Source of the DNA: TWA4 sp051879195 | Lineage (GTDB): Bacteria > Bacillota > Clostridia > Lachnospirales > Lachnospiraceae | Assembly: GCA_051879195.1 (NCBI GenBank) | Contig: JBJELO010000208.1 | Coordinates: 28,369 to 92,368, forward strand | Length of the DNA: 64,000 nucleotides | Direction: 5' to 3' | In this document: one piece after another, positions 33,324-41,518 of the stretch | How the letters are laid out: every line of letters starts with the position of its first letter | Position numbering within the stretch: the stretch's first letter is position 1 | Notes under the pieces: model-generated | Told to the model about the DNA's origin: nothing | The model's input: only the letters and a program-made list of their open reading frames with translations | Database searches by the model: none | Translations under genes and position numbers: made by a program

Positions 33324-35114
33324 TCAGCCAATGGGATCGAAATCAGCTGCGCCGTGCTTGCACAGAGGGCAGATATAATCTTCAGGCAGTTCTTCGCCTT
33401 CATATACATAACCGCAGATGCGGCATACAAAGCCCTTCTTGCCTTCTGTTTCCGGTTTCGGCTTTACGTTGTTCTGGTAATAGGTGTAAGTCATGGTTTC
33501 TGCACCGGAGATTACTCTTGCTTCTGTAATGCTGCAGATGAACATGCCATGAGTACCCATATCAATATAATCTTCCACTTTCAGAGACATGAATGAGTTG
33601 ATATGTCTGGGCAGGAAGATCAGGCCGTTATCGGAACGAAGCGGTGTGCAGCCTGCAAATTTGTCCACATTTCTGCCGCTCTGGAAACCGAAGTTTTCAA
33701 ATACGCTGAAAGGTGCGTCAACAGACAGGCAGTTTACATTCATGATACCGGTCTGTTTGATCACATGGTGAGAGTAGTTGGCCTTGTTGATGGTAACGGC
33801 AACACGGTTGGGTGTGCTGGTCAGCTGAGTAACAGTGTTGACAATGAGGCCGTTGTCTTTCTTACCGTCGTTGGATGTAACAACGTACAGACCGTATCCG
33901 ATATTGAACAGTGCGTTCAGATCGTTCTTGTTGGCTGTTGCGTCCTGCTGTGCCAGATAGTCGCGGCAGAGTTCGTTGGCCATCTCTTCAATCTGATTGC
34001 GGCTTTCTTCAGACAGAGCGGACTTGATGGTAACGTTGTTTTCCGTAAAGTTCAGCTTCGGTGAGCCTTCAAACATATTCTTCATGGTTTTAATTGCCAT
34101 GGGTGCCCAGGAACCGTTCTCCATCATGGCGATGGTGCGGTTCTGGTAGTTGCGTTCGGTCAGATGTTCGATGAAGTCGCGCATGAAGGGGAAAATACCT
34201 GCGTTGTAGGTTGTGGTAGCCAGTACCAGCTTGCTGTAACGGAATGCATCTTCCACAGCTTCTGCCATATCGCAGCGGGCCAGATCGTTGACAACAACCT
34301 TGGGGCAGCCTTTTGCACGCAGCTTGTCTGCCAGAAGTTCAACTGCCTTTTTGGTATGGCCGTAAACAGAAGTATAGGCGATCACGATGCCTTCTTCTTC
34401 TACTGCGTAGGAAGACCAGATATTGTACAGATTAAGATAATAGCCAAGATTCTCTTTCAGAATCGGTCCGTGCAGAGGGCAGATGGTCTGGATGTCCAGT
34501 GTAGCTGCCTTTTTCAGCAGATTCTGAACCTGTTTGCCGTATTTGCCCACGATGCCGATATAGTAGCGGCGTGCTTCGCATGCCCAGTCTTCTTCCACAT
34601 CGAGAGCACCGAATTTGCCGAAGCCATCAGCAGAGAAAAGCACTTTGTCGTAAGTATCATAGGTAACCATAACCTCGGGCCAGTGAACCATGGGTGCGGC
34701 TACGAATGCCAGGGTGTGTTTGCCAAGGCTGAGAGTATCGCCTTCTTTGATGACGATCTGTCTGTCTGCAAAATCAGTGCCGAAGAACTGTTTCATCATG
34801 GTAAATGCTTTTGCAGAAGAAACGATGGTCGTTTCGGTGTAGACATTCATGAAATTGGCGATATTGGCTGCATGATCGGGCTCCATATGCTGTACGATCA
34901 GGTAATCGGGACGGCGGTCACCCAGTACATTCTGCAGGTTATCCAGCCATTCATGCTTGAAATGCTGATCCACAGTATCCATAACGGCAATCTTATCGTC
35001 CATGATCACATAAGAATTGTATGCCATACCGTTTTCAACAACGTACTGCCCTTCGAACAGGTCCACTTCGTGGTCGTTGACACCAACGTATTTAATATCG
35101 TTTGTAATTTCCAT
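33324..35114 (-). CDS. Four-domain flavodiiron protein (oxygen/NO reductase with flavin reductase and rubredoxin)
   Basis: A 596-residue protein reducing O2 to water (or NO to N2O). Domains: beta-lactamase-like diiron domain (residues 1-245, ligand motif H76-M-E78-P-D80-H81), flavodoxin (about 250-390, FMN loop AYTSVYGHTKKA), flavin-reductase split barrel (about 405-540) and C-terminal rubredoxin (about 553-596: CRICGY and CPLCKHG). With both a reductase and a rubredoxin fused, it could take electrons directly from NAD(P)H. RBS AAGGAGTGA on the reverse strand. Part of the window's oxygen-defence genes with rubredoxin and rubrerythrin. Confidence 0.95.
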   Translation of the reverse strand: MEITNDIKYVGVNDHEVDLFEGQYVVENGMAYNSYVIMDDKIAVMDTVDQHFKHEWLDNLQNVLGDRRPDYLIVQHMEPDHAANIANFMNVYTETTIVSSAKAFTMMKQFFGTDFADRQIVIKEGDTLSLGKHTLAFVAAPMVHWPEVMVTYDTYDKVLFSADGFGKFGALDVEEDWACEARRYYIGIVGKYGKQVQNLLKKAATLDIQTICPLHGPILKENLGYYLNLYNIWSSYAVEEEGIVIAYTSVYGHTKKAVELLADKLRAKGCPKVVVNDLARCDMAEAVEDAFRYSKLVLATTTYNAGIFPFMRDFIEHLTERNYQNRTIAMMENGSWAPMAIKTMKNMFEGSPKLNFTENNVTIKSALSEESRNQIEEMANELCRDYLAQQDATANKNDLNALFNIGYGLYVVTSNDGKKDNGLIVNTVTQLTSTPNRVAVTINKANYSHHVIKQTGIMNVNCLSVDAPFSVFENFGFQSGRNVDKFAGCTPLRSDNGLIFLPRHINSFMSLKVEDYIDMGTHGMFICSITEARVISGAETMTYTYYQNNVKPKPETEGKKGFVCRICGYVYEGEELPEDYICPLCKHGAADFDPIG

Positions 35115-35301
35115 TTCCGTTCACTCCTTTTTGATAAATAATAAAGATATCCGGCAGATGATACTGCTGGCCGGACAAAAATGGTTTGTAATATCCGCAG
35201 CATTGCAAATACTGGACTCATTATATCATATTTTCGGAATAAAGATATAGCTTTTATACAATTTTTATGTTTTTTTTCCGGTGTAATCGGTCATTTTTTT
35301 G

Positions 35302-35307
35302 TATAAT
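35302..35307 (+). promoter_or_regulatory. -10 box of nth
   Basis: TATAAT preceded by a T-rich stretch; the -35 is not clear. Confidence 0.45.
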
Positions 35308-35382
35308 TTTTTCTGGTCATACGGATCGGGATTTGATAGGATATATGGAAAGCGGCCGGAAAGCCGCGATGGAGGTGATTTT

Positions 35383-36018
35383 ATGACGAAAGAAGAACTG
35401 ACGCTGGAGGTCATTGAGCGCCTGAAAAGGGAATATCCCGATGCGGGCTGTACGCTGGATTACGATCAGGCATGGAAGCTTCTGGTCAGCGTGCGGCTGG
35501 CAGCTCAGTGCACGGATGCCCGTGTCAATGTGGTCGTTGAGGATCTGTATGCACAATATCCGGATATTGACGCGCTGGCTGATGCGGATGTGGAGGATAT
35601 TGAGCGGATCGTGCGTCCCTGCGGTCTGGGAAAAAGCAAAGCCAGGGATATCAGTGCCTGCATGAAGATGCTGAGAGATGAATATGGAGGAAAAATCCCG
35701 AAAGATTTTAATAAGATTCTGAAGCTGCCCGGGGTTGGGCGGAAAAGTGCCAACCTGATCATGGGTGATGTATTCGGTGAGCCGGCCATCGTTACGGATA
35801 CCCACTGCATCCGTCTGGTGAACCGGATCGGTCTGGTGGACGGAATCAAAGAACCGAAAAAGGTGGAGATGGCCCTGTGGAAGCTGGTTCCGCCTGAAGA
35901 GGGCAGCGATTTCTGCCACAGACTGGTATATCATGGAAGAGATGTCTGTACAGCGCGGACAAAACCGCACTGCGAACGCTGCTGCCTGCAGGATATCTGC
36001 CGGAAATGCGGTGTATAG
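35383..36018 (+). CDS. nth: Endonuclease III (DNA glycosylase/AP lyase)
   Basis: A 211-residue base-excision repair enzyme removing oxidised pyrimidines. The helix-hairpin-helix is LPGVGRKSANLIMG with catalytic lysine K121; the catalytic aspartate is D139 in VTDTHCIRLVNRIGLV. The 4Fe-4S loop at the C-terminus is complete (C-x6-C-x2-C-x5-C: CTARTKPHCERCCLQDIC). ATG 35383 is fixed by GGAGGTGA. It diverges from the flavodiiron protein gene. Confidence 0.96.
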   Translation: MTKEELTLEVIERLKREYPDAGCTLDYDQAWKLLVSVRLAAQCTDARVNVVVEDLYAQYPDIDALADADVEDIERIVRPCGLGKSKARDISACMKMLRDEYGGKIPKDFNKILKLPGVGRKSANLIMGDVFGEPAIVTDTHCIRLVNRIGLVDGIKEPKKVEMALWKLVPPEEGSDFCHRLVYHGRDVCTARTKPHCERCCLQDICRKCGV

Positions 36019-36084
36019 AGCACAGGGACAAATGTAAAAGTGCAGGAAAAACTTTAATCTTTTTTTAAAATCATAAGGATGCTC

Positions 36085-36113
36085 TTGCGCAGAAATAAAT
36101 GCCCTGATATACT
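36085..36113 (+). promoter_or_regulatory. Promoter of the membrane-lipid operon
   Basis: TTGCGC at 36085-36090, 17-base spacer, TATACT at 36108-36113; about 135 bases of leader follow. Confidence 0.6.
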
Positions 36114-36248
36114 ATGCTTTATCGGAAGAATCCCGGTCCGGGCGGCAGAACAGGGGGCTGCAGCAGGAGGACAGGGATTCTTTCTGAAATGAAACCCAAA
36201 AGATGATTTTGTTCCGAGTGATAAAGGGGAGAAATTCTGAAGCGATTT

Positions 36249-36983
36249 ATGAACAAGAATAAACAATTGCCGGCGAAGATTCGGTCAATGATACCGAAGG
36301 ACAGGCTTGTGCCGCTGATTCTGGCGGTGGCTGTCAATATGGCCGTTTATGCCGGTGCGAGGATGATTGCGGGAGACTGGTACCATTATAATATTGAGAC
36401 TTCTCTTGACAGGATGATACCGTTCTGGCCGCCGTCCGCGGCAATTTACCTGGGATGCTATATTTTCTGGGCAGTTAACTACATTCTGATTGCCAGGCAG
36501 GAGAAACGGAAAGTGTGTCAGTTTTTTGCTGGTGATGTTCTTTCCAGATTGGTCTGTCTGGCTTTTTTCCTGCTGATTCCAACTACAAATACGCGTCCTG
36601 CTGTGGAAGATACAGGTTTCTGGAATCTGGTGATGCGCCTGATCTATGCAGTGGATGCGCCTGACAACCTGTTTCCGTCGATTCACTGTCTGGTCAGCTG
36701 GCTGTGTTATATCGGAATCAGGGACTGCAGGAAGATCCCTCTCGGATACCGGATATTTTCCGGCGTTCTGGCGGTGGCGGTCTGTATTTCCACACTGACG
36801 ACGAAACAGCATGTTATTGCAGATGTGGCAGGAGGAATCCTTCTGGCAGAGCTTTGTTTTCATATGGGTAAATGCCCGGCTGTGTACCGGCCTTATGAGA
36901 AACTGATAGACTGGATCAACGAAAGAATTTTCAGCAGCAGGAGGGAGGAAGACCATGCAGAACAGAAAGAAAGCGCTGTTTAA
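36249..36983 (+). CDS. PAP2-family membrane phosphatase
   Basis: A 244-residue protein with about six membrane helices. The PAP2 catalytic blocks are present in weakened form: TNTRPAVED (domain 1), LFPSIHCLVSW (P-S-x-H, domain 2) and STLTTKQHVIADVAGG (R/K-x5-H-x3-D, domain 3), the last two resembling the inositol-phosphotransferase branch. It may dephosphorylate phosphatidate or polyprenyl-PP, or transfer a head group. First gene of a lipid operon; the stop lies 29 bases inside the next gene. RBS is weak (GGGGAG, 17 bases upstream); an in-frame CTG at 36237 might be the real start. Confidence 0.85.
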   Translation: MNKNKQLPAKIRSMIPKDRLVPLILAVAVNMAVYAGARMIAGDWYHYNIETSLDRMIPFWPPSAAIYLGCYIFWAVNYILIARQEKRKVCQFFAGDVLSRLVCLAFFLLIPTTNTRPAVEDTGFWNLVMRLIYAVDAPDNLFPSIHCLVSWLCYIGIRDCRKIPLGYRIFSGVLAVAVCISTLTTKQHVIADVAGGILLAELCFHMGKCPAVYRPYEKLIDWINERIFSSRREEDHAEQKESAV

Positions 36984-37968
36984 TACGTTTTTTCTGTTTG
37001 CTGTATTCGGTCTGACCCTGTACGGTGTTTTTTACGGAGAAGATCTGGGCGCCATGCTGGAGGCAATTGAGGGTGTGGATGTGCTGTGGCTGATTCCCGG
37101 AATTTGTCTGGTGGTCTTTTTTATCTGGTGTGAATCCATCATCATCTGGTACATGATGCGTTCTTTTCAAGTCCGTCTGAAGAAACGAATCTGCTTTCTT
37201 TTTTCATCCGTGGGCTTTTTTTTCAGCTGTATTACTCCGTCGGCAAGCGGCGGTCAGCCCATGCAGATTTACTACATGAAAAAAGAGAATATCCCCATAC
37301 CGATATCAACGGTGATTCTGATGATCGTTACGATTACATACAAACTGGTTCTGGTGGTGACCGGACTGGGAATCCTGCTGTTCGGACAGGGATTTCTTCA
37401 CTGTTATCTGGAGGGGATTCTGCCGGTTTTCTATCTGGGACTGGGTTTGAATGTTTTCTGTGTTTCGTTTATGACGGTTCTTGTATTTCATCCGGTATTT
37501 GCCGAGACGATTCTGACTGCAGGAAGAAAACTGCTGGAAAGGCTGCGTCTGATCAGGCACAAAAAGGAACGGATCGAAAAACTGCAGAAATCCATGGAGG
37601 TTTACAGAGAAACCGCTGCTTATCTGGGAACCCATAAACATGTGCTTGCGCATGTGATTCTGATAACGTTTGTGCAGAGAATTGCACTGTTTGCCGTAAC
37701 CGGATGTGTCTACGCGGCATTTCATTTATCAGGTACTTCCATGTGGGATGTAATCCTGCTTCAGGCGGTGATTTCCGTTTCCGTGGATATGCTGCCGCTG
37801 CCGGGAGGGATGGGGATCAGTGAAAAACTGTTCCTGATCATCTTTGTTCCGGTATTCGGCAGCCTGACCCTGTCGGCCATGGTTCTTTCCAGGGGACTGA
37901 GTTACTACAGCCAGCTGCTGATCAGTGCCGTATTTACAATGGTGATGCAGCTCAGGTGCAGAAAATGA
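36955..37968 (+). CDS. LPG-synthase-type membrane protein (UPF0104, flippase-like)
   Basis: A 337-residue protein with 8-9 helices of the LPG_synthase_TM/YbhN group: the LFSSVGFFFSCITPSASGGQ block with PMQIYYMKKENIP (the G-G-Q-P motif) and DMLPLPGGMGISEKLF near the C-terminus are diagnostic. It is the membrane half only; the cytosolic aminoacyl-transfer domain of MprF is absent. Such stand-alone proteins are thought to move lipids. It overlaps the PAP2 gene by 29 bases and has an RBS (GGAGGGAGG) inside it. Confidence 0.9.
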   Translation: MQNRKKALFNTFFLFAVFGLTLYGVFYGEDLGAMLEAIEGVDVLWLIPGICLVVFFIWCESIIIWYMMRSFQVRLKKRICFLFSSVGFFFSCITPSASGGQPMQIYYMKKENIPIPISTVILMIVTITYKLVLVVTGLGILLFGQGFLHCYLEGILPVFYLGLGLNVFCVSFMTVLVFHPVFAETILTAGRKLLERLRLIRHKKERIEKLQKSMEVYRETAAYLGTHKHVLAHVILITFVQRIALFAVTGCVYAAFHLSGTSMWDVILLQAVISVSVDMLPLPGGMGISEKLFLIIFVPVFGSLTLSAMVLSRGLSYYSQLLISAVFTMVMQLRCRK

Positions 37969-38026
37969 TTGCTGTCAGAAATCGGTCCTGAACAGCAGTG
38001 AAAGTGAAAAATAGGAGAAAGTTAAT

Positions 38027-38743
38027 ATGCTGGGATTTTATGATTATACGGTGGTGCTTACATATATCAGTTTTGCTTCCGCAGTGTCGGGGATTTTTCT
38101 GGCGTCTTCCGCACATTTCAGGATGGCGGTGTTCTGCCTGGCTCTGTCGGGGCTGTGCGATATGTTTGACGGAAAAGTTGCAAGGACGAAAAAGAACCGG
38201 ACAGATGATGAAAAAAGCTTCGGGATTCAGATCGATTCTCTGTGCGATATGGTCTGCTTCGGCGTTCTGCCCATTGTCATCTGCTACAAGCTGGGTATGA
38301 GTCACGTTTACAGTATGGCAATCCTGATCTTTTACGGGCTGGCGGGTCTGATCCGCCTGGCTTATTTTAATGTTACGGAGATGAAACGCCAGGAAGAAAG
38401 CGATGATGCGAGAAAATATTATCAGGGTCTGCCGATTACTTCCATGGCGATTGCATTGCCTGTTTTTTTTGTACTGTCGCCCCTGATCCGCAATGCACAG
38501 GTGCGGCTGGGTGTGCTGCATGTGCTGGTTGCAGCGGTTGGTATACTGTTTATTACCAATTTCAGGCTTCGCAAGCCCTCTCCCAGAGAAGTGTTTATTC
38601 TGGTGGGAATCGTGGCACTGGCCGTTGTGGTGATTATGTTTGTCTGGGAAGGATGGCTGTTCTTTCTTCACCGCTATCTGTACCGGTTTCTGGGGAAGAC
38701 TTTTAAAACCGCATTTCTGATTACAGGAGGAATTGCAGTATGA
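38027..38743 (+). CDS. pssA: CDP-alcohol phosphatidyltransferase, probable phosphatidylserine synthase
   Basis: A 238-residue membrane enzyme joining CDP-diacylglycerol with serine. The CDP-AP motif reads D45-x2-D48-G-x2-A-R-x12-G66-x3-D70-x3-D74, a clostridial PssA variant with four extra residues between AR and G. The TTG/ATG region has a clear RBS (AGGAGAAAG). Its stop overlaps psd (ATGA), and that pairing makes serine the likely substrate. Confidence 0.93.
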   Translation: MLGFYDYTVVLTYISFASAVSGIFLASSAHFRMAVFCLALSGLCDMFDGKVARTKKNRTDDEKSFGIQIDSLCDMVCFGVLPIVICYKLGMSHVYSMAILIFYGLAGLIRLAYFNVTEMKRQEESDDARKYYQGLPITSMAIALPVFFVLSPLIRNAQVRLGVLHVLVAAVGILFITNFRLRKPSPREVFILVGIVALAVVVIMFVWEGWLFFLHRYLYRFLGKTFKTAFLITGGIAV

Positions 38744-39630
38744 ACCGGGTGGCAGACCGCAGCGGCAATATAAAGGAAGAACAGTCGCTTCAGGACCGGT
38801 TTCTGGAATGGATGTACGGACATGCGGCAGGAAGAATGCTGCTGCGTCCTCTGGTGTGTCCTGCATTTTCACAGATGGGCGGCCGGCTGCTGAGTACCGG
38901 ACTGTCAGCTTTTCTAATCCGACCTTTTATCCGTATGAGCGGGATTGACATGTCCGATTACGAAAAACGGAAATATACTTCCTACAATGATTTCTTTACC
39001 AGACAGCTGGTTTCCGGCGCCCGGAGCATCGATCCGGTACCGGAACATTTTATCAGTCCCTGCGACAGCCGGCTCAGTGTTTACCGGATAAACGAGGGGG
39101 ACGATGGACGGTGCGCGGTGAATATCAAATACACCCGTTATACCGTGGCGTCGCTGCTGAAGAGCCGCAGGCTGACAGCGGAGTATGCGGGAGGTTATCT
39201 CTGGGTATTCCGCCTGTGCGTTGATGATTATCATCGGTACAGCTATGTGGATGACGGAACCGTATCGGCCGGCCGGCGGATCCCGGGTGTTTTTCATACG
39301 GTAAATCCTGTCGCCAATGATGTCTATCCCATTTACAAGGAGAATACCAGGGAGTATTCTTTTCTGGAATCAAGGCAGTTCGGAACGATTCTGCAGATGG
39401 AAGTGGGAGCCCTTCTGGTGGGGAAGATTGAAAACCATGTCTGCACCGGTCCGGTCCGGCGCGGTCAGGAAAAAGGACATTTTGCTTTTGGCGGCTCCAC
39501 TGTGATTCTCATGACGAAAAAAGGAAAGGTGTGCCCTGACCGGGATATTCTGGAGAATTCAAAGAAGGGAATCGAGACGCGGGTACTGCTGGGTGAGAAA
39601 GTGGGATACGCAGTTTATACAACAGAATAA
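38740..39630 (+). CDS. psd: Phosphatidylserine decarboxylase proenzyme
   Basis: A 296-residue enzyme converting phosphatidylserine to phosphatidylethanolamine. The self-cleavage site that yields the pyruvoyl group is GGST in HFAFGGSTVILM (residues about 250); the family blocks YNDFFTRQL, ISPCDSRLSVY, DDYHRYSYVDDG and VGALLVGKIENH are present. It overlaps pssA by 4 bases, and the pair would give this organism its own PE synthesis. Confidence 0.95.
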   Translation: MNRVADRSGNIKEEQSLQDRFLEWMYGHAAGRMLLRPLVCPAFSQMGGRLLSTGLSAFLIRPFIRMSGIDMSDYEKRKYTSYNDFFTRQLVSGARSIDPVPEHFISPCDSRLSVYRINEGDDGRCAVNIKYTRYTVASLLKSRRLTAEYAGGYLWVFRLCVDDYHRYSYVDDGTVSAGRRIPGVFHTVNPVANDVYPIYKENTREYSFLESRQFGTILQMEVGALLVGKIENHVCTGPVRRGQEKGHFAFGGSTVILMTKKGKVCPDRDILENSKKGIETRVLLGEKVGYAVYTTE

Positions 39631-39637
39631 ATTCATT

Positions 39638-39688
39638 AAGGTACCTTGATTATCTGAGACGGTCGTGTTAAGATATACAGGTACCTTA
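39638..39688 (+). promoter_or_regulatory. ABC-exporter promoter framed by AAGGTACCTT palindromes
   Basis: AAGGTACCTT at 39638-39647 and AGGTACCTTA at 39679-39688 flank a promoter: TTGATT 39646-39651, 17-base spacer, TAAGAT 39669-39674. The two sites lie 41 bases apart (about four helical turns). MarR-type regulators commonly bind such sites before ABC-exporter pairs, but no such gene is next to this operon. Confidence 0.65.
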
Positions 39689-39697
39689 ATATTTGCT

Positions 39698-39738
39698 CAG
39701 CTGTGCATGGATAGCAAGGTGCATGGCTGAATTTTTTT
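39698..39738 (+). promoter_or_regulatory. Terminator-like leader hairpin (candidate attenuator) before the ABC exporter
   Basis: CAGCTGTGCA (39698-39707) pairs with TGCATGGCTG (39720-39729) over 10 bp including two G-U pairs, with a 12-base loop, and is followed by T7 (39732-39738) just before the RBS. A seven-codon frame, MDSKVHG (39707-39730), spans the hairpin. This looks like premature termination control of the exporter. Confidence 0.55.
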
Positions 39739-39754
39739 GTTCCGGAGAGAGATT

Positions 39755-41518
39755 ATGTGGAGCTATGTGAAAAGATATTTTTATCTGGCGGTAATTGCCG
39801 CGCTGTTTATGGTGGGAGAAGTGCTGATGGATCTTCTTCAGCCCGGTTTGATGAGCCGGATCGTGGATGAAGGCGTGTTGGGACTGGATCATGACGGTGT
39901 GGGAAATCCCCAGGTGATTCTGACAGAGGGGATTATCATGATTGTACTGGTGCTGTTCGGCGGCATGTGCGGTTCCCTGAACAACGTTTTTGTACATATG
40001 AGTGCTCAGAATATGGGAAATGATATGCGTAAGGACTGTTTCCGCAATATTATGAAATTTTCCTTTCCTCAGATGGACCGTTTCGGTACCGGCTCGCTGG
40101 TTACCAGAGTGACAAATGATATTACGCAGGTGCAGACTTATGTGGCTCAGTTTTTTCGCGGTATGATCCGTACTTCCATGCTGATGTTCGGGAGTATCTT
40201 TTTCATGTTCCGGCTGAATCATCAGTTCGGTCTGATCGTGCTGTGTGCGTTTCCGCTGATACTGGGCTGCATGCTGTTCTGTCTGATCCGGTCGGGTCCC
40301 ATGCTGACACGCCTGCAGAGCCAGCTGGACCGGATCAACGATATTATGCAGGAAGATGTTTCGGGAATCCGTATCATCAAGGCCTGTGTCCGTGAAATTT
40401 ATGAAAAGCTGCGTTTTGGAAAGGCCAATGACGAACTGGTCAGAACACAGCTGAGTGTATTGATTATTTTTGCATTCATGAATCCTGTGATGAATGCGCT
40501 GATGTACGTGGTTGTAATCGTGATTCTTCTGATGGGATCATGGCAGGTGACGGCAGGGACGGCGACTCCCGGCACGATCATGGCGGCGATCACCTACACG
40601 ACCCAGCTGCTGAACGGGATTCTGGGCCTTGTTATGCTGTTTCAGAATATTACAAAAGGAATTGCATCCTGGAAACGTGTCCGGGAGGTACTTTACAGCC
40701 AGCCGGAACTGAAAGACGGCGATTACTGTACCGGTACGGATGACAGCATGAATCGGGATGAATCTGTGAAAGGCAAAGTTGAGTTTCGTGATGTTTCGTT
40801 TGCATTTCCGGGAACGGGGCAGACGGTGCTTCAGCATATCAATCTGACCGTCAACCCCGGTGAAACCGTTGCGGTTATGGGTGCGACGGGATGCGGTAAA
40901 ACAGCGCTTGTCAGTCTGATTCCCCGTTTTTATGATGTGACGGAAGGTTCTGTTCTGGTGGATGGCGTGGATGTGCGCTGCTTCCGGCAGAAAGATCTGC
41001 GTGACAAAGTGTCAGTGGCTCTGCAGAAAACTGAACTGTTCAGTGCCACGGTTCAGGAAAATATCGGATGGGGAAATCCGGAGGCAGACAGCGGGGAAAT
41101 CCGTGAAGCAGCCGTTATTGCCCAGGCGGACGGATTTATCCGGACGATGTCTGAAGGATATGATACGCCGGTTGCCGAACGGGGCATGAGTCTGTCGGGC
41201 GGCCAGAAGCAGCGCGTATCCATTGCAAGGGCGGTTCTGAAACCGGCGGAAATCCTGATTTTTGATGATTCCACCAGTGCGCTGGATCTGAAAACGGAGG
41301 CGGATCTGTACGATGCTTTGCAGGAAGGACGTCCCCGGACAACGAAAATCCTGATTGCCCAGCGGATCGCTTCTGTGCGCCGGGCGGACCGGATCGTGGT
41401 GCTGAATGAAGGACGGATTGAGGCCTGTGGATCCCATGAAGACCTGCTGAAAACCTGCGGAACGTATCAGGATATATACCACTCGCAGCTGGGAGAAGAG
41501 GAGGAGGATCATGAGTAA
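39755..41518 (+). CDS. ABC exporter half-transporter, degenerate-site subunit
   Basis: A 587-residue half-transporter: six-helix membrane domain (residues about 1-310), then the ATPase domain. Walker A is GATGCGKTA (from 376) and the signature LSGGQKQ is normal. The catalytic glutamate after Walker B is replaced by Asp (D504-D505 in IFDDSTSALD), and the H-loop His by Gln (Q536 in IAQRIAS). Such changes mark the degenerate nucleotide site of heterodimeric exporters (BmrCD, TM287/288). ATG 39755 is chosen for GGAGAG 7 bases upstream rather than the TTG at 39737, which lies in the T run. It is joined to its partner by an 8-base overlap. Confidence 0.93.
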   Translation: MWSYVKRYFYLAVIAALFMVGEVLMDLLQPGLMSRIVDEGVLGLDHDGVGNPQVILTEGIIMIVLVLFGGMCGSLNNVFVHMSAQNMGNDMRKDCFRNIMKFSFPQMDRFGTGSLVTRVTNDITQVQTYVAQFFRGMIRTSMLMFGSIFFMFRLNHQFGLIVLCAFPLILGCMLFCLIRSGPMLTRLQSQLDRINDIMQEDVSGIRIIKACVREIYEKLRFGKANDELVRTQLSVLIIFAFMNPVMNALMYVVVIVILLMGSWQVTAGTATPGTIMAAITYTTQLLNGILGLVMLFQNITKGIASWKRVREVLYSQPELKDGDYCTGTDDSMNRDESVKGKVEFRDVSFAFPGTGQTVLQHINLTVNPGETVAVMGATGCGKTALVSLIPRFYDVTEGSVLVDGVDVRCFRQKDLRDKVSVALQKTELFSATVQENIGWGNPEADSGEIREAAVIAQADGFIRTMSEGYDTPVAERGMSLSGGQKQRVSIARAVLKPAEILIFDDSTSALDLKTEADLYDALQEGRPRTTKILIAQRIASVRRADRIVVLNEGRIEACGSHEDLLKTCGTYQDIYHSQLGEEEEDHE

